Source: Thioalkalivibrio sp. ALJ16 (GTDB lineage Bacteria > Pseudomonadota > Gammaproteobacteria > Ectothiorhodospirales > Ectothiorhodospiraceae). From it: DNA of 64,000 nt. Location: positions 1 to 64,000 of the forward strand of contig NZ_KB898047.1 of the NCBI RefSeq assembly GCF_000377345.1, in the 5' to 3' direction. Every line of letters starts with the position of its first letter. Positions within the stretch are counted from its first letter, which is position 1. The notes beneath the pieces were generated by a model, which was given only the letters and a program-made list of their open reading frames with translations, was not told where the DNA came from and did not search any database. The translations under genes were made by a program, and so were the position numbers. Shown here piece after piece: positions 1 through 8,225 of the stretch.

Positions 1-233
1 TCGGTGACTCCTACGACAACGCCCTGGCGGAGACCATCAACGGGCTGTACAAGACCGAGGTCCGGGCCTACTGGGGGCGTCTTAACGATCTACGCGACGT
101 CGAGTGGGCTACGCTCCAGTGGGTCGACTGGTTCAACCGGCGACGCCTGTTGGAATCCAACGGGTATCGACCGCCGGCAATGATCGAAGCGCAGTACCAT
201 CAACCACTTCAGGGGTCCGTTCGTGCAGCGTGA
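1..233 (+). CDS. IS3-family transposase OrfB, C-terminal part (5' end outside window)
   Basis: An open frame enters from the left edge and ends at TGA 231-233, giving 76 visible residues. It begins GDSYDNALAETINGLYK and contains WVDWFNRRRLLE. This is the C-terminal end of the DDE integrase core of IS3-family OrfB transposases: the catalytic Glu lies in DNALAE, and the family typically continues with a W-x-D-W-F-N-x-R-R-L segment. The catalytic Asp residues lie outside the window, so intactness cannot be judged. The probable right end of the element follows about 40 bases downstream. Confidence 0.88.
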   Translation, partial: GDSYDNALAETINGLYKTEVRAYWGRLNDLRDVEWATLQWVDWFNRRRLLESNGYRPPAMIEAQYHQPLQGSVRAA

Positions 234-237
234 CCCA

Positions 238-272
238 AACCAACGGGTCTCCGGGAAACCCGGGGCGGTTCA
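238..272 (+). mobile_element. Putative right terminal inverted repeat of the IS3-family element
   Basis: Just after the transposase stop lies a G/C-rich stretch ending ...CCCGGGGCGGTTCA. Its reverse complement starts TGAACCGCCCCGGG, which resembles the terminal repeats of many IS3-group elements. The left end and the target duplication are outside the window, so the boundary is approximate. Confidence 0.5.
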
Positions 273-296
273 CCTTTCTTGGGCAAGCAAGAAAGG
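273..296. repeat. Hairpin flanking the IS end
   Basis: A perfect 8 bp inverted repeat, cctttctt (273-280) and aagaaagg (289-296), is separated by 8 bases. There is no U-tract in either direction, so it is not a convincing intrinsic terminator. It directly abuts the presumed IS end. Confidence 0.5.
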
Positions 297-336
297 ACCT
301 CGGGGCGCGCTGGCGAGTCAGCGCACGGCAGTACGT

Positions 337-432
337 GGACCGGAGGCACCGTAAACACCGGAGGACGAACCAGGCCTAGCCAAAAATCGGCAGGTTGCGG
401 ACCGAAGGCACCATAAACACCGGAGGTCGAAC
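337..432. repeat. Pair of 34 bp imperfect direct repeats between the IS end and smpB
   Basis: Positions 337-370 and 399-432 match at 31 of 34 bases, offset by 62. Both carry the core ggc-acc-(g/a)taaacaccggagg. The rest of 234-547 holds no gene I can support; the frames across it are antisense or lack any family resemblance. The repeat may be debris of an older insertion. Confidence 0.7.
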
Positions 433-547
433 GGGGAGCAGCCGCCACCAGGCAGGCGGCTAGATGAAGACACCGTACACGGCGAGGGACGGGGTCGGGG
501 CGACCGGCGCGAGCCGGAACGGGGACGGTGGGCGGGGTGCTGTGGCG

Positions 548-1027
548 TTAGCTGTGCTTCAGGATCCGGGCGCGCTCGCGTTCCCAGTCCTTGTCCTTCT
601 TGGCGGCACGCTTGTCGAACTCCTTTTTGCCCTTGGCCAGGCCAATCTCGAGCTTGGCGCGGCCGCGCTTCCAGTACAGGGCCATCGGCACCAGGGTATA
701 GCCCTTGCGCTCCACGGCCCCGACCAGACGGTTGATCTCGGCCCGATGCAGCAGCAGTTTGCGGGTGCGGCTGGGGTCCGGGTGGATATGGGTGGAGGCG
801 GTGGGCAGCGGTGTGACGTGCGCGCCGAACAGAAAGGCCTCGCCGTTGCGCAGCAGTACGTAGGACTCACTCAGCTGCGCGCGCCCGGCGCGCATGGACT
901 TGACCTCCCAGCCTTCCAGTTCCAGCCCGGCTTCCAGTCGGTCCTCGATAAAGAAATCGTGGCGCGCCTTGCGGTTGAGCGCGATGGTGCTGGAGTTGTC
1001 TCCGCCTTGTTTCTTCTTCTTTCCCAT
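548..1027 (-). CDS. smpB: SsrA-binding protein SmpB
   Basis: SmpB binds tmRNA and delivers it to stalled ribosomes for trans-translation. The 159-residue protein, starting MGKKKK at 1027, has the expected core: [27 protein letters not shown] near the N terminus, then [11 protein letters not shown]. It ends in a basic tail ([28 protein letters not shown]) that folds on the ribosome. The frame is open further upstream, but the MGKKKK start fits family length (about 160 aa). No tmRNA gene is visible beside it, although smpB and ssrA are often neighbours; the IS remnant lies on that side. Confidence 0.96.
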   Translation of the reverse strand: MGKKKKQGGDNSSTIALNRKARHDFFIEDRLEAGLELEGWEVKSMRAGRAQLSESYVLLRNGEAFLFGAHVTPLPTASTHIHPDPSRTRKLLLHRAEINRLVGAVERKGYTLVPMALYWKRGRAKLEIGLAKGKKEFDKRAAKKDKDWERERARILKHS

Positions 1028-1224
1028 AACCTGTGCAGTGTACTGCAGGCGGCGCGGCGAAGCAGGCCGTATGGGCCTGCGTCCGTGGTGAAAGTTGAGC
1101 CTGAGGACCCGCTGCCCCACAATTCCGGCGGACTCGGCGGCGCGCTGTGCGCCCGGGCTTGGGCGATCGCCGGGCGCGATGGCCGCGCACACGCCTTCCG
1201 TCTCCGCTCAACAAGGAGCCATTG

Positions 1225-2583
1225 ATGCCTGCCACGACTTCGATCCACGGGCAATGGACGACCCGCCTGGCCTTCATCCTGGCGGCCACCGGTTCGGCCG
1301 TCGGCCTGGGCAATATCTGGCGCTTTCCCTATATCGCCGGCGAGAACGGCGGTGGCGCCTTTGTGCTGGTTTATCTCGGCTGCATCCTGCTGATCGGCCT
1401 GCCGGTGATGATGGCCGAGATCATGCTGGGGCGGCGCGGGCGCCAGAGCCCGATCAACACGATGTCGGCGCTGGCGCGCGAGGAAGGGCTGTCACGCGCG
1501 TGGGGCATGATCGGGTGGATCGGTGTGCTGGCCGGCTTCCTGATCCTGTCGTTCTACAGCGTGGTTGCGGGCTGGTCGCTGTCCTATGTGTTCAAGTCGG
1601 GGACCGGCGGCTTCCTGGGGCTCGACGCGGAGGGGTCCGAATCGATGTTCGGCGGCATGCTGGCCGATCCCGAGGCGCTGCTGGCCTGGCATACGATCTT
1701 CATGGTGATGACCGCGATCGTGGTGGCGCGCGGGGTGCAGTCGGGGCTGGAGAAGGCCGTCACCATCCTGATGCCGCTGCTGTTCCTGATGCTGGTGGTG
1801 ATGGTCGGTTATGCGGTGGTCCAGGGGCAGTTCTTCGCCGGTCTCCAGTTCCTGCTGTATCCGGATTTCTCCGCCCTGTCCGCGAACGCGGTGCTGCTGG
1901 CCATGGGCCAGGCGTTCTTTACCCTCAGTCTCGGCATGGGCGCGATCATGATCTACGGCAGCTACCTGCAGAGCGAGGCCTCCATCGCACGGACCTCCAC
2001 CGCGGTGGTCGGGGCGGACACTCTGGTGGCGATCATGGCGGGGCTGGCGATCTTCCCCATCGTGCTCGGGGCGGGCCTGTCGGCCGAACAGGGCCCGGGC
2101 CTGATCTTCGTGACCTTGCCGCTGGCCTTTGCCGATATGCCGGGCGGGCTGTACTTCGGCACCATGTTCTTCGTGCTGCTGGTGTTCGCGGCCTGGACGT
2201 CGGCGATCTCGATCATCGAGCCGGCCGTGGCCTTCCTGGTCGAAAACCTGGGGCTGACCCGGGTGACAGCGACCACCCTGATCGCGATCGGTGCCTGGTT
2301 GCTGGGCATCGGGGCCCTGCTCTCGCTGAACGTCTGGTCCGACTACACCCTGTTCGATATGGGCATCCTGGACCTGTTCGACTATGTGACCGCCAATATC
2401 CTGCTGCCGCTGGGTGGCTTCCTGATCGCGATCTTCGTGGGCTGGCGCATGACCGAGCGCTCGGTGCAGTCCGAGCTGCGCATGCAGCACCCCGGGCTGT
2501 ACCAGTTGTGGTACTTCCTGGTCCGGTTCGTGGCCCCGGTCGCGATCCTGTTCGTGTTCCTGCGCGCAGTGGAGCTGATCTGA
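1225..2583 (+). CDS. Sodium-dependent NSS/SNF-family (LeuT-fold) transporter
   Basis: This 452-residue membrane protein belongs to the neurotransmitter:sodium symporter family, which couples Na+ influx to uptake of amino acids or similar solutes. The family signature GSAVGLGNIWRFPYIAGENGGGAF lies in TM1 and supplies Na+ and substrate ligands. At least eleven hydrophobic segments follow. The ATG at 1225 has AAGGAG 8 bases upstream. Its stop overlaps the ratA start (TGATG), implying co-transcription. The substrate cannot be read from sequence; a Na+-coupled importer would suit a sodium-rich habitat. Confidence 0.92.
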   Translation: MPATTSIHGQWTTRLAFILAATGSAVGLGNIWRFPYIAGENGGGAFVLVYLGCILLIGLPVMMAEIMLGRRGRQSPINTMSALAREEGLSRAWGMIGWIGVLAGFLILSFYSVVAGWSLSYVFKSGTGGFLGLDAEGSESMFGGMLADPEALLAWHTIFMVMTAIVVARGVQSGLEKAVTILMPLLFLMLVVMVGYAVVQGQFFAGLQFLLYPDFSALSANAVLLAMGQAFFTLSLGMGAIMIYGSYLQSEASIARTSTAVVGADTLVAIMAGLAIFPIVLGAGLSAEQGPGLIFVTLPLAFADMPGGLYFGTMFFVLLVFAAWTSAISIIEPAVAFLVENLGLTRVTATTLIAIGAWLLGIGALLSLNVWSDYTLFDMGILDLFDYVTANILLPLGGFLIAIFVGWRMTERSVQSELRMQHPGLYQLWYFLVRFVAPVAILFVFLRAVELI

Positions 2584-3023
2584 TGGCCTCGAAGATCCGG
2601 CGCTACGCGGACGTGCCCTACACCCGCGAGCAGATGTTCAACCTGGTGAACGACGTCGACGCCTATCCCGAGTTCCTGCCGGGCTGTCGCAGCGCCTCGG
2701 CGCGACCGCGCGGCGAGCACGAGGTCGAGGGGACGATCGAACTGGCCAAGGGTGCGCTGCACAAGTCGTTCACCACCCGCAACACGCTCAAGCGCCCGGA
2801 GAGTATCGACATGCGCCTGGTGTCCGGCCCGTTCCGGCGCCTGCACGGGACCTGGACCTTCTCCCAGGTCGAGGGCGGGCGCACCCGCATTGCCCTGGAG
2901 CTGGAGTTCGAGTTCGCCAACCGCATCATGGCGTTTGCGATCGGGCCGGTGTTCAACCAGATCGCCAACTCGCTGGTGGATGCCTTTGTCCAGCGCGCGC
3001 GCGAGGTGCACGGTGCCGGATAG
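2583..3023 (+). CDS. ratA: RatA/Coq10-type START-domain protein
   Basis: A 146-residue protein of the polyketide cyclase/START superfamily related to RatA and mitochondrial Coq10. It begins MASKIRRYADVPYTREQMFNLVNDVDAYPEFLPGC, the conserved opening of the family, and ends in an amphipathic helix (FNQIANSLVDAFVQRARE). Coq10 homologues bind ubiquinone or lipid; E. coli RatA has been reported to block 70S ribosome association. The ATG overlaps the stop of the upstream transporter. The reading frame is open further upstream only as a shadow of that transporter gene. The adjacent rnfH is the usual partner. Confidence 0.93.
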   Translation: MASKIRRYADVPYTREQMFNLVNDVDAYPEFLPGCRSASARPRGEHEVEGTIELAKGALHKSFTTRNTLKRPESIDMRLVSGPFRRLHGTWTFSQVEGGRTRIALELEFEFANRIMAFAIGPVFNQIANSLVDAFVQRAREVHGAG

Positions 3024-3393
3024 CCCCACGGCACCGGCCGCCGAGGACGGCATGATCCGCGTGGAGGTGGCCTATGCGCGCCCGGAGCGTCAGGTGATCC
3101 TGCCGCTGGTGGTGCCCGAGGGGACGACCGTGGACACCGCGCTGCGGCAGTCGGATATCGAGCAGCAGTTCCCCGAGATTGATCTGGAGACGGTGAAGGT
3201 CGGTATCTTCGGCAAGATCACCCGCCGCGACACGGTGCTGAGGCCGCGCGACCGTATCGAGGTCTATCGGCCGCTGCTTGCGGACCCGAAGGAGGTCCGG
3301 CGTCAGCGTGCCGGCAAGGGTCGCAAGAAGCCGGGCAAGGGGGAGGCCGCCGGCGCGGCGGCGCCGGACTCCACGTCGGAACCGCAGGGGTAG
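3013..3393 (+). CDS. rnfH: RnfH family protein (UPF0125)
   Basis: A small ubiquitin-fold (beta-grasp) protein, RnfH/UPF0125, with conserved VEVAYARPERQVILPLVVPEGTTVDTAL and VGIFGKITRRDTVLRPRDRIEVYRPL. Its role is unproven; it is usually encoded next to ratA or in rnf operons. Two starts are possible: GTG 3013, overlapping the ratA stop with GAGG 7 bases upstream, or ATG 3052 (113 aa). I chose GTG because of the Shine-Dalgarno and the coupling. The C-terminal 30 residues are low-complexity, basic and Ala-rich. Confidence 0.9.
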   Translation: MPDSPTAPAAEDGMIRVEVAYARPERQVILPLVVPEGTTVDTALRQSDIEQQFPEIDLETVKVGIFGKITRRDTVLRPRDRIEVYRPLLADPKEVRRQRAGKGRKKPGKGEAAGAAAPDSTSEPQG

Positions 3394-3422
3394 ACAGGCG
3401 CGCACCGGGGGCGGGCCCGGCG

Positions 3423-3785
3423 TCAGTTATCGTCCATGTCCACCGGGTGGTCGTCCAGTGCCACCGGCTGCGGGATGTCGGACTCCACGTGGCTCACCAC
3501 ACCGTTGTCGAAGTGGATCGTGACGCGCTGGCGCTCAGTGGCACCGAAGCCGGGGCGGCGGTAGTAGACGTAGTCCCAGCGGTCATCGGCACGGAAGGCG
3601 GGCTCCAGCTGCGGTGAGCCCATCAGGAAGCGCACCTGCTGCGGCGTCATGCCGGGCTGGATCTGGGCCACCTGGGCTGGATCGATCACATTGCCCTGCT
3701 GCACGTCCAGACGGAACTGGTTGAGGCCGCCGCAGGCGCTGAGCAGGCTTGCAGCCACGGCAATAGAAATGAGAATCTTAATCAT
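3423..3785 (-). CDS. bamE: Outer membrane assembly lipoprotein BamE (SmpA/OmlA)
   Basis: BamE is a lipoprotein of the BAM complex that inserts beta-barrel proteins into the outer membrane. The 120-residue product has a signal peptide ending in the lipobox LLSAC, then VQQGNVIDPAQVAQIQPGMTPQQVRFLMGSPQLEPAF and WDYVYYRRPG, the SmpA/OmlA core. The MIKILI start at 3785 places the lipobox correctly; the in-frame start at 3839 would put a basic 18-residue leader before the signal peptide. It is divergent from fur, an arrangement conserved in gammaproteobacteria. Confidence 0.95.
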   Translation of the reverse strand: MIKILISIAVAASLLSACGGLNQFRLDVQQGNVIDPAQVAQIQPGMTPQQVRFLMGSPQLEPAFRADDRWDYVYYRRPGFGATERQRVTIHFDNGVVSHVESDIPQPVALDDHPVDMDDN

Positions 3786-3883
3786 CTGAGCGGGCGGTCC
3801 TCGGCGTCTGGTGGGCCGTGAACGCGCATGGTACACCAAAGCATACCGCGGCCCTCAAGCCGGCGGTCGCAGGAATTCGGGTG

Positions 3884-4309
3884 ATGGAGACAAGCAATCT
3901 CAAGAAGGCGGGGCTCAAGGTCACGCTGCCGAGGATGAAGATCCTCGAGATCCTCGAGACCTCGGAGACGCGTCACCTGAGCGCCGAGGCGATCTATCGC
4001 GAACTGCTCGATTCCGGCGAGGAGATCGGCCTTGCCACCGTGTACCGCGTGCTGACGCAGTTCGAGGCGGCGGGGCTGGTGTGCCGGCTGCACCTGGAGG
4101 GCAATCAGGCGGTCTTCGAGCTGGAGCGTGGTGGCCACCATGACCATATCGTCTGCAACCAGTGCGGGCGCGTGGAGGAGTTTTTCGACGAGACGATCGA
4201 GCGGCGCCAGCGCGATGTGGCCCAGCATCATGGCTTTGCGATCAAGGATCACGCCCTGGTGCTGTACGGCGACTGCGTGGACAGCGCCTGCCCGCACCGC
4301 CCGGCTTGA
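3884..4309 (+). CDS. fur: Ferric uptake regulator Fur
   Basis: Iron-responsive transcriptional repressor, 141 aa. The N-terminal winged helix contains HLSAEAIYRELLDSGEEIGLATVYRVLTQFEAAGLV. The dimerisation half carries the metal-binding HHDH at 85-88, the structural-zinc cysteines C91 and C94 (CNQC) and the C-terminal pair C131 and C136. I chose METSNLKKAGLKVTLPRMKIL, which matches family N termini; an upstream in-frame ATG at 3818 would add 22 residues of atypical sequence. Confidence 0.96.
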   Translation: METSNLKKAGLKVTLPRMKILEILETSETRHLSAEAIYRELLDSGEEIGLATVYRVLTQFEAAGLVCRLHLEGNQAVFELERGGHHDHIVCNQCGRVEEFFDETIERRQRDVAQHHGFAIKDHALVLYGDCVDSACPHRPA

Positions 4310-4493
4310 CCGCGCCCCTTTATTCGCGGCTTCCCCAGTCGCGCCAGCGTCACATTCGAGATCCTGCTCGCCGGGCAGTGGCCGCCTGCAGAACCCGGCC
4401 TGGCCACAACCAGTCAGGTGGCGGATCGAAGCCACCGCAAATGCGCTGCACCGAACCGAGGACGCTCCAGGAGGCGGGCGGGTGCAGCCCGGG

Positions 4494-5183
4494 TCAGGTA
4501 GACGTGGCGAGCTTCGCCGCGAAATGCGCCGGTGCGAACCCCTCCTGCTGGCGCAGGTAGTCGACCAGCTGCGCGGCGAAGTCGGCCGGCACCGAGTCGC
4601 GCACGGCCGGCATGTCACGCAGAGTCTCCCAGCGCGCCGCCAGGCGCGGGAAGCTGTCCGCCTCCCAGGGGCTGTCCGGGTCCTCCAGCAGCGCATAGCG
4701 CATCAGGATCGGTGCCAGCGTGGCGTCGATCAGCGAGAAGCCCGGCGCGCCCAGCCGGTCGTCAGTGCCGATCTGCTGCTCCAGACGTTCCAGGCCGCGG
4801 GCGGCGGTGTGCCGTGCCAGCTCGAAGGCATCTTCGGTGGTGGCGGTCATCCACTGGTACTGGGCGAAGGTCTGTTCCGACAGGTACTCGATCCAGGCGC
4901 GCGTGCGGGCCTGTTCCAGCGGTTCCGCCGGCATCAGTGGGGGTGGGGTGATGGCGTCAACGTACTCGTTGATCACGGCCGATTCGAACAGCACGGTGTC
5001 GTGATCCACGATCAGCAGCGGGACCTTGCCCAGCGGCGAGCGCTCGCGAAACCAGTCTGGCGGATCGAGCAGATCGATCAGGTCCAGCTGGAACGGGACT
5101 TTTTTGTATTTCAGCGTGATCACGCTACGCTGAACGAACGGACAGATAGCGAAACTGATCAGGTGCAGATGCGGCAGATTCAT
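4494..5183 (-). CDS. Glutathione S-transferase family protein
   Basis: A 229-residue two-domain protein. The N-terminal thioredoxin-like half has FAICPFVQRSVITLKYKKVPF with Cys14 in a CPF motif, as in omega/DHAR-like and CLIC-like GSTs, plus the cis-proline segment GKVPLLIV and the ESAVINEY motif that binds the glutathione gamma-glutamyl group. The C-terminal half is helical. A cysteine instead of Ser/Tyr suggests thiol-transferase or dehydroascorbate-reductase chemistry rather than conjugation. The start at 5183 (MNLPHLHLIS) precedes the first beta strand directly. It is divergent from hslR. Confidence 0.85.
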   Translation of the reverse strand: MNLPHLHLISFAICPFVQRSVITLKYKKVPFQLDLIDLLDPPDWFRERSPLGKVPLLIVDHDTVLFESAVINEYVDAITPPPLMPAEPLEQARTRAWIEYLSEQTFAQYQWMTATTEDAFELARHTAARGLERLEQQIGTDDRLGAPGFSLIDATLAPILMRYALLEDPDSPWEADSFPRLAARWETLRDMPAVRDSVPADFAAQLVDYLRQQEGFAPAHFAAKLATST

Positions 5184-5298
5184 GGTGATGTTCGGCGTCC
5201 GCGGGCGGGTCGGTTGCCGCCCCGAATAGTCTCGGTCCGCCGGCTCCTCGCTTGGAAAGAGCGCATATTGTCTCCCCTCCGGCCGACCCGGGGAACCC

Positions 5299-5739
5299 TT
5301 GGGCAGGGGTAACGGCCAGGCCGCACCGGGCAGTGCCGGGCTGCGCATCGACAAGTGGCTGTGGGCCGCGCGCTTCTTCAAGACCCGCGCGCTGGCGACC
5401 GAGGCCGTCAGTGGCGGCAAGGTTCATGTGAACGGCGAGCGCTGCAAGCCGGCGCGTCGGCTGCACCCCGGCGATCGCCTGACGATCCATCGCGGCACCC
5501 AGGTCTGGGAGCTGGACGTGGTGGCGCTCAACGATCAGCGGCGCCCGGCGAGCGAGGCCCAGGCTTTGTACACCGAGATCCCCGAAAGCGAGGCCCGGCG
5601 CGCGGCCGAAGGCGAACGCCGCCGCGCCGAACGTGCCGGCGCCGACCGGGCCCCGGGGCGGCGGCCGGACAAGCGCGATCGGCGCAAGATTCGCCGCTTT
5701 ATCCGGCAGGACGCCAGCGACAGGAGCGAACCCGAATGA
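5299..5739 (+). CDS. hslR: Ribosome-associated heat shock protein Hsp15 (S4 domain)
   Basis: Hsp15 binds free 50S subunits carrying a nascent chain and helps recycle them. The S4 RNA-binding domain lies at about residues 15-75: LRIDKWLWAARFFKTRALATEAVSGGKVHVNG...GDRLTI. A very basic C-terminal tail follows (GRRPDKRDRRKIRRFIRQ). The start is uncertain: the only usable codon in frame before the domain is TTG at 5299, with no good Shine-Dalgarno. The stop overlaps the ATG of the NUDIX gene by the ATGA arrangement. Confidence 0.9.
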   Translation: MGRGNGQAAPGSAGLRIDKWLWAARFFKTRALATEAVSGGKVHVNGERCKPARRLHPGDRLTIHRGTQVWELDVVALNDQRRPASEAQALYTEIPESEARRAAEGERRRAERAGADRAPGRRPDKRDRRKIRRFIRQDASDRSEPE

Positions 5740-6206
5740 GTCAGACCGATGGCGCCGCCCGCGCGCCGATCACGCCCCGGCTTGCCGTGGATCTGGTAAT
5801 CCACCACCCGGCGCAGCCCGGTCGCGTGCTGGTGATCGAGCGTCGCAACCCTCCCCATGGCTGGGCCCTGCCGGGTGGTTTTGTCGATGTGGGCGAGACC
5901 ACCGAGCACGCGGCGGTCCGCGAGGCGCGCGAGGAGACCGGGCTGGAGGTCACGCTGGAGACCCTGCTCGGTGTGTATTCCGACCCCGGCCGCGACCCGC
6001 GCGGACATACCGTCAGCGCGGTCTATATCGCCCGCGGTCAGGGCCAGGCGCAGGCGGCCGACGACGCCGCCGACTGCGCCTGGCTGGCGCCGGATGACCC
6101 GGGGCAGGTCCTGGTCTTCGATCACCGGCGCATCCTGGATGACTATCTGCGCTACCGCCTGACCGGCGAGACGGCGGCGCTGCGTCGGGTACAAAAAGCG
6201 GGATGA
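5736..6206 (+). CDS. NUDIX hydrolase
   Basis: A 156-residue pyrophosphohydrolase. The Nudix box is complete at about residues 48-70 (G-x5-E-x7-REAREETGL), with the Mg2+-binding glutamates present. The preceding RRNPPHGWALPGGFVDVGE resembles ADP-ribose pyrophosphatase and related small-molecule NUDIX enzymes. The exact substrate is not readable. Translation is probably coupled to hslR, since ATG 5736 overlaps the hslR TGA. Confidence 0.92.
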   Translation: MSQTDGAARAPITPRLAVDLVIHHPAQPGRVLVIERRNPPHGWALPGGFVDVGETTEHAAVREAREETGLEVTLETLLGVYSDPGRDPRGHTVSAVYIARGQGQAQAADDAADCAWLAPDDPGQVLVFDHRRILDDYLRYRLTGETAALRRVQKAG

Positions 6207-6258
6207 AGCGGGCCAAGCTGTTACCATACGGGGCTTCCGACCACCGATACGGTTTCGA

Positions 6259-7686
6259 GTGACACAGGCAGACCCCGCAACCCGATCCCGTCGCGACGGC
6301 GACCTGCCGGAGCCGCGCGTCTACGAGCGTGCGGAACACGGCATCTCGCGCGCCCTGATCGACGATAACGCCCTGAAGGTGCTCTACCGCCTGCGCGATG
6401 CCGGTTACCGCGCATGCCTGGTGGGGGGTGGCGTGCGCGACCTGCTGCTGGGGCGCGAGCCCAAGGACTTCGATGTCGCCACCGATGCGACGCCGGAACA
6501 GGTGCGCGGCCTGTTCCGCAACTGCCGCCTGATCGGGCGCCGCTTCCGCCTGGCACATGTCCTGTTCGGCCGCGAGATGATCGAGGTCGCCACCTTCCGC
6601 GCCCCGCATGACGACGCCGAGGGCGACGAGCAGGTGGCCCTGTCCGACGAGGGCCGCATCCTGCGCGACAACCGCTACGGCACGATCGAACAGGATGCGG
6701 TGCGGCGCGACTTCAGCGTGAACGCGCTGTACTACGACATCGAGGACTTCTCGGTGCTGGATTACACCGGCGGGGTCGAGGACCTGCGCGCCGGGGTGCT
6801 GCGCCTGATCGGGGACGATGTCGAGACACGCCTGCGCGAGGACCCGGTGCGCATGCTGCGCGCGGTGCGCTTCTCCGCCAAGCTGGGGCTGCGTATCGCC
6901 CCCGAGGTCGAGGCGGGCATTCGGGAGCTGGCCACGCTGATGCAGACCGTGGCGCCGGCGCGCCTGTTCGACGAGGTGATCAAGCTGTTTCACAGCGGTG
7001 CGGCGGTCACCTGTCTGGACGAGCTGGAACGTTTCGGGCTGTTCGCGCCGATGTTCCCGGAGGCGGCCGAGTGCTTTGCCGACCCGGAGACGGGGGCCGA
7101 GCGCCGTCAGTTCCTGGTCGAGTCGCTGCTGAACACCGACAAACGCATCAACGAGGAGCTGGGCGTCAATCCGGCCTTTCTCTACGCCGCGATCCTGTGG
7201 GCCCCGGTTCAGGTCGAGGCGGCGGCACGCATCGAAGCCGGGGAGCAGGAGATCCCGGCCTGGCAACAGGCCATGGCCGAGGTGCTGGATCGCCAGGTCA
7301 GGACGGTCTCGATCCCCAAGCGTTTCAGCCTGATCGTGCGCGAGATCTGGGAGCTGCAGGCACGGCTGGAGCGCTACCGCGGCGGCCGCGCGCTGCGTCT
7401 GCTGACGCACCCGCGCTTTCGCGCCGGCTATGACTTCCTGTGCCTGCGCGCCCGCGCAGGGGATGCCGATCCGGAGCTGTGCCGCTGGTGGACCGAAATC
7501 CAGGAGCAGGACGAGGCTGGACAGAAGGCCCTGGCGGGCGCGGCTTCGGGCAAGGGGCCCAAGGGGCGCTCGCGCCGCGGCGGTCGCCGACGCCGGCGAG
7601 GCCGCAAGGGCGGCTCCGGGGGCGGCGGCCAGGACGGCAGCAGCGGCAACACCCCGTCCGGGGGTGATCAGGGGGGCGGCGAATGA
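6259..7686 (+). CDS. pcnB: Poly(A) polymerase I
   Basis: PcnB adds 3' poly(A) tails that promote RNA decay. The 475-residue protein starts at GTG 6259. The class II nucleotidyltransferase motif is LVGGGVRDLLLGREPKDFDVATDATPEQV, with the catalytic DxD in DFDV. It is followed by RRDFSVNALYYD and the RNA-binding helices with RLREDPVRMLRAVRF. The C-terminal 50 residues are Arg/Gly-rich (KGRSRRGGRRRRRGRKGG) and probably bind RNA. The stop overlaps folK, and pcnB-folK is a conserved gammaproteobacterial pair. Confidence 0.95.
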   Translation: MTQADPATRSRRDGDLPEPRVYERAEHGISRALIDDNALKVLYRLRDAGYRACLVGGGVRDLLLGREPKDFDVATDATPEQVRGLFRNCRLIGRRFRLAHVLFGREMIEVATFRAPHDDAEGDEQVALSDEGRILRDNRYGTIEQDAVRRDFSVNALYYDIEDFSVLDYTGGVEDLRAGVLRLIGDDVETRLREDPVRMLRAVRFSAKLGLRIAPEVEAGIRELATLMQTVAPARLFDEVIKLFHSGAAVTCLDELERFGLFAPMFPEAAECFADPETGAERRQFLVESLLNTDKRINEELGVNPAFLYAAILWAPVQVEAAARIEAGEQEIPAWQQAMAEVLDRQVRTVSIPKRFSLIVREIWELQARLERYRGGRALRLLTHPRFRAGYDFLCLRARAGDADPELCRWWTEIQEQDEAGQKALAGAASGKGPKGRSRRGGRRRRRGRKGGSGGGGQDGSSGNTPSGGDQGGGE

Positions 7687-8225
7687 CGGCAACCGGGGGT
7701 GGCGTGCATGCCTATATCGGCATCGGGGCGAATCTGGGTGACCCCGAGGCCCAGGTGCGCGAGTCTTTTGTCCGCCTGGCCCGCGACCTGCCGCAGACGC
7801 GCCTGACCGGTCGTTCGCGCCTGTTCCGCAACCCGCCGATGGGGCCCCAGGATCAGCCCGACTACGTAAACGCGGTGGCCCGTCTGCAGACGCACCTGCC
7901 CCCCCTGGAGCTGCTGGACGGGTTGCAGGCGATCGAGTGTGCCTGCGGGCGCGAGCGTGACGGCACCCGCTGGGGGCCGCGGCGCCTGGATCTGGATTTG
8001 CTGCTGTTCGGTGACCAGCAGCTGGAGCTGCCGGGGCTGCAGGTACCGCACGCCGGTATCGCCGAACGGGACTTCGTGGTGCTCCCGTTGCTGGAGCTGG
8101 CGCCGGGGCTGCGGGTGCCGGGTCTGGGTTCGCTGGAGCAGCTGGCGCAGCGCTTTGACGGGGCAGGGCTGCTCCCGGTCATGGAGCCAGGGGAGGCCGT
8201 GGCGACCGCGGAGGGCCGCGGATGA
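7683..8225 (+). CDS. folK: 6-hydroxymethyl-7,8-dihydropterin pyrophosphokinase
   Basis: FolK transfers pyrophosphate from ATP to hydroxymethyl-dihydropterin in folate synthesis. The 180-residue protein opens AYIGIGANLGDPEAQV. It has the signature RDGTRWGPRRLDLDLLLFGD, containing the Mg2+-binding aspartates, and VPHAGIAERDFVVLPLLELAP. Both ends overlap neighbours by 4 bases (pcnB and the kinase gene), so the three are likely one transcript. Confidence 0.96.
   Translation: MTATGGGVHAYIGIGANLGDPEAQVRESFVRLARDLPQTRLTGRSRLFRNPPMGPQDQPDYVNAVARLQTHLPPLELLDGLQAIECACGRERDGTRWGPRRLDLDLLLFGDQQLELPGLQVPHAGIAERDFVVLPLLELAPGLRVPGLGSLEQLAQRFDGAGLLPVMEPGEAVATAEGRG

Noticed and set aside
234-547. Search for tmRNA (ssrA) beside smpB
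   Set aside because: No tRNA-like acceptor and T-arm ending in CCA and no encoded tag ending in a LAA-like sequence could be found.
464-1225. A 253-residue frame opposite smpB
   Set aside because: It is the antisense shadow of smpB; the smpB protein is unambiguous.
5251-5280. Possible sigma-32 promoter upstream of hslR (CTTGGA ... CCCCTCC)
   Set aside because: The -35 has a mismatch, the spacer is 17 bases and the -10 is poor; the leader would be only about 10 bases.
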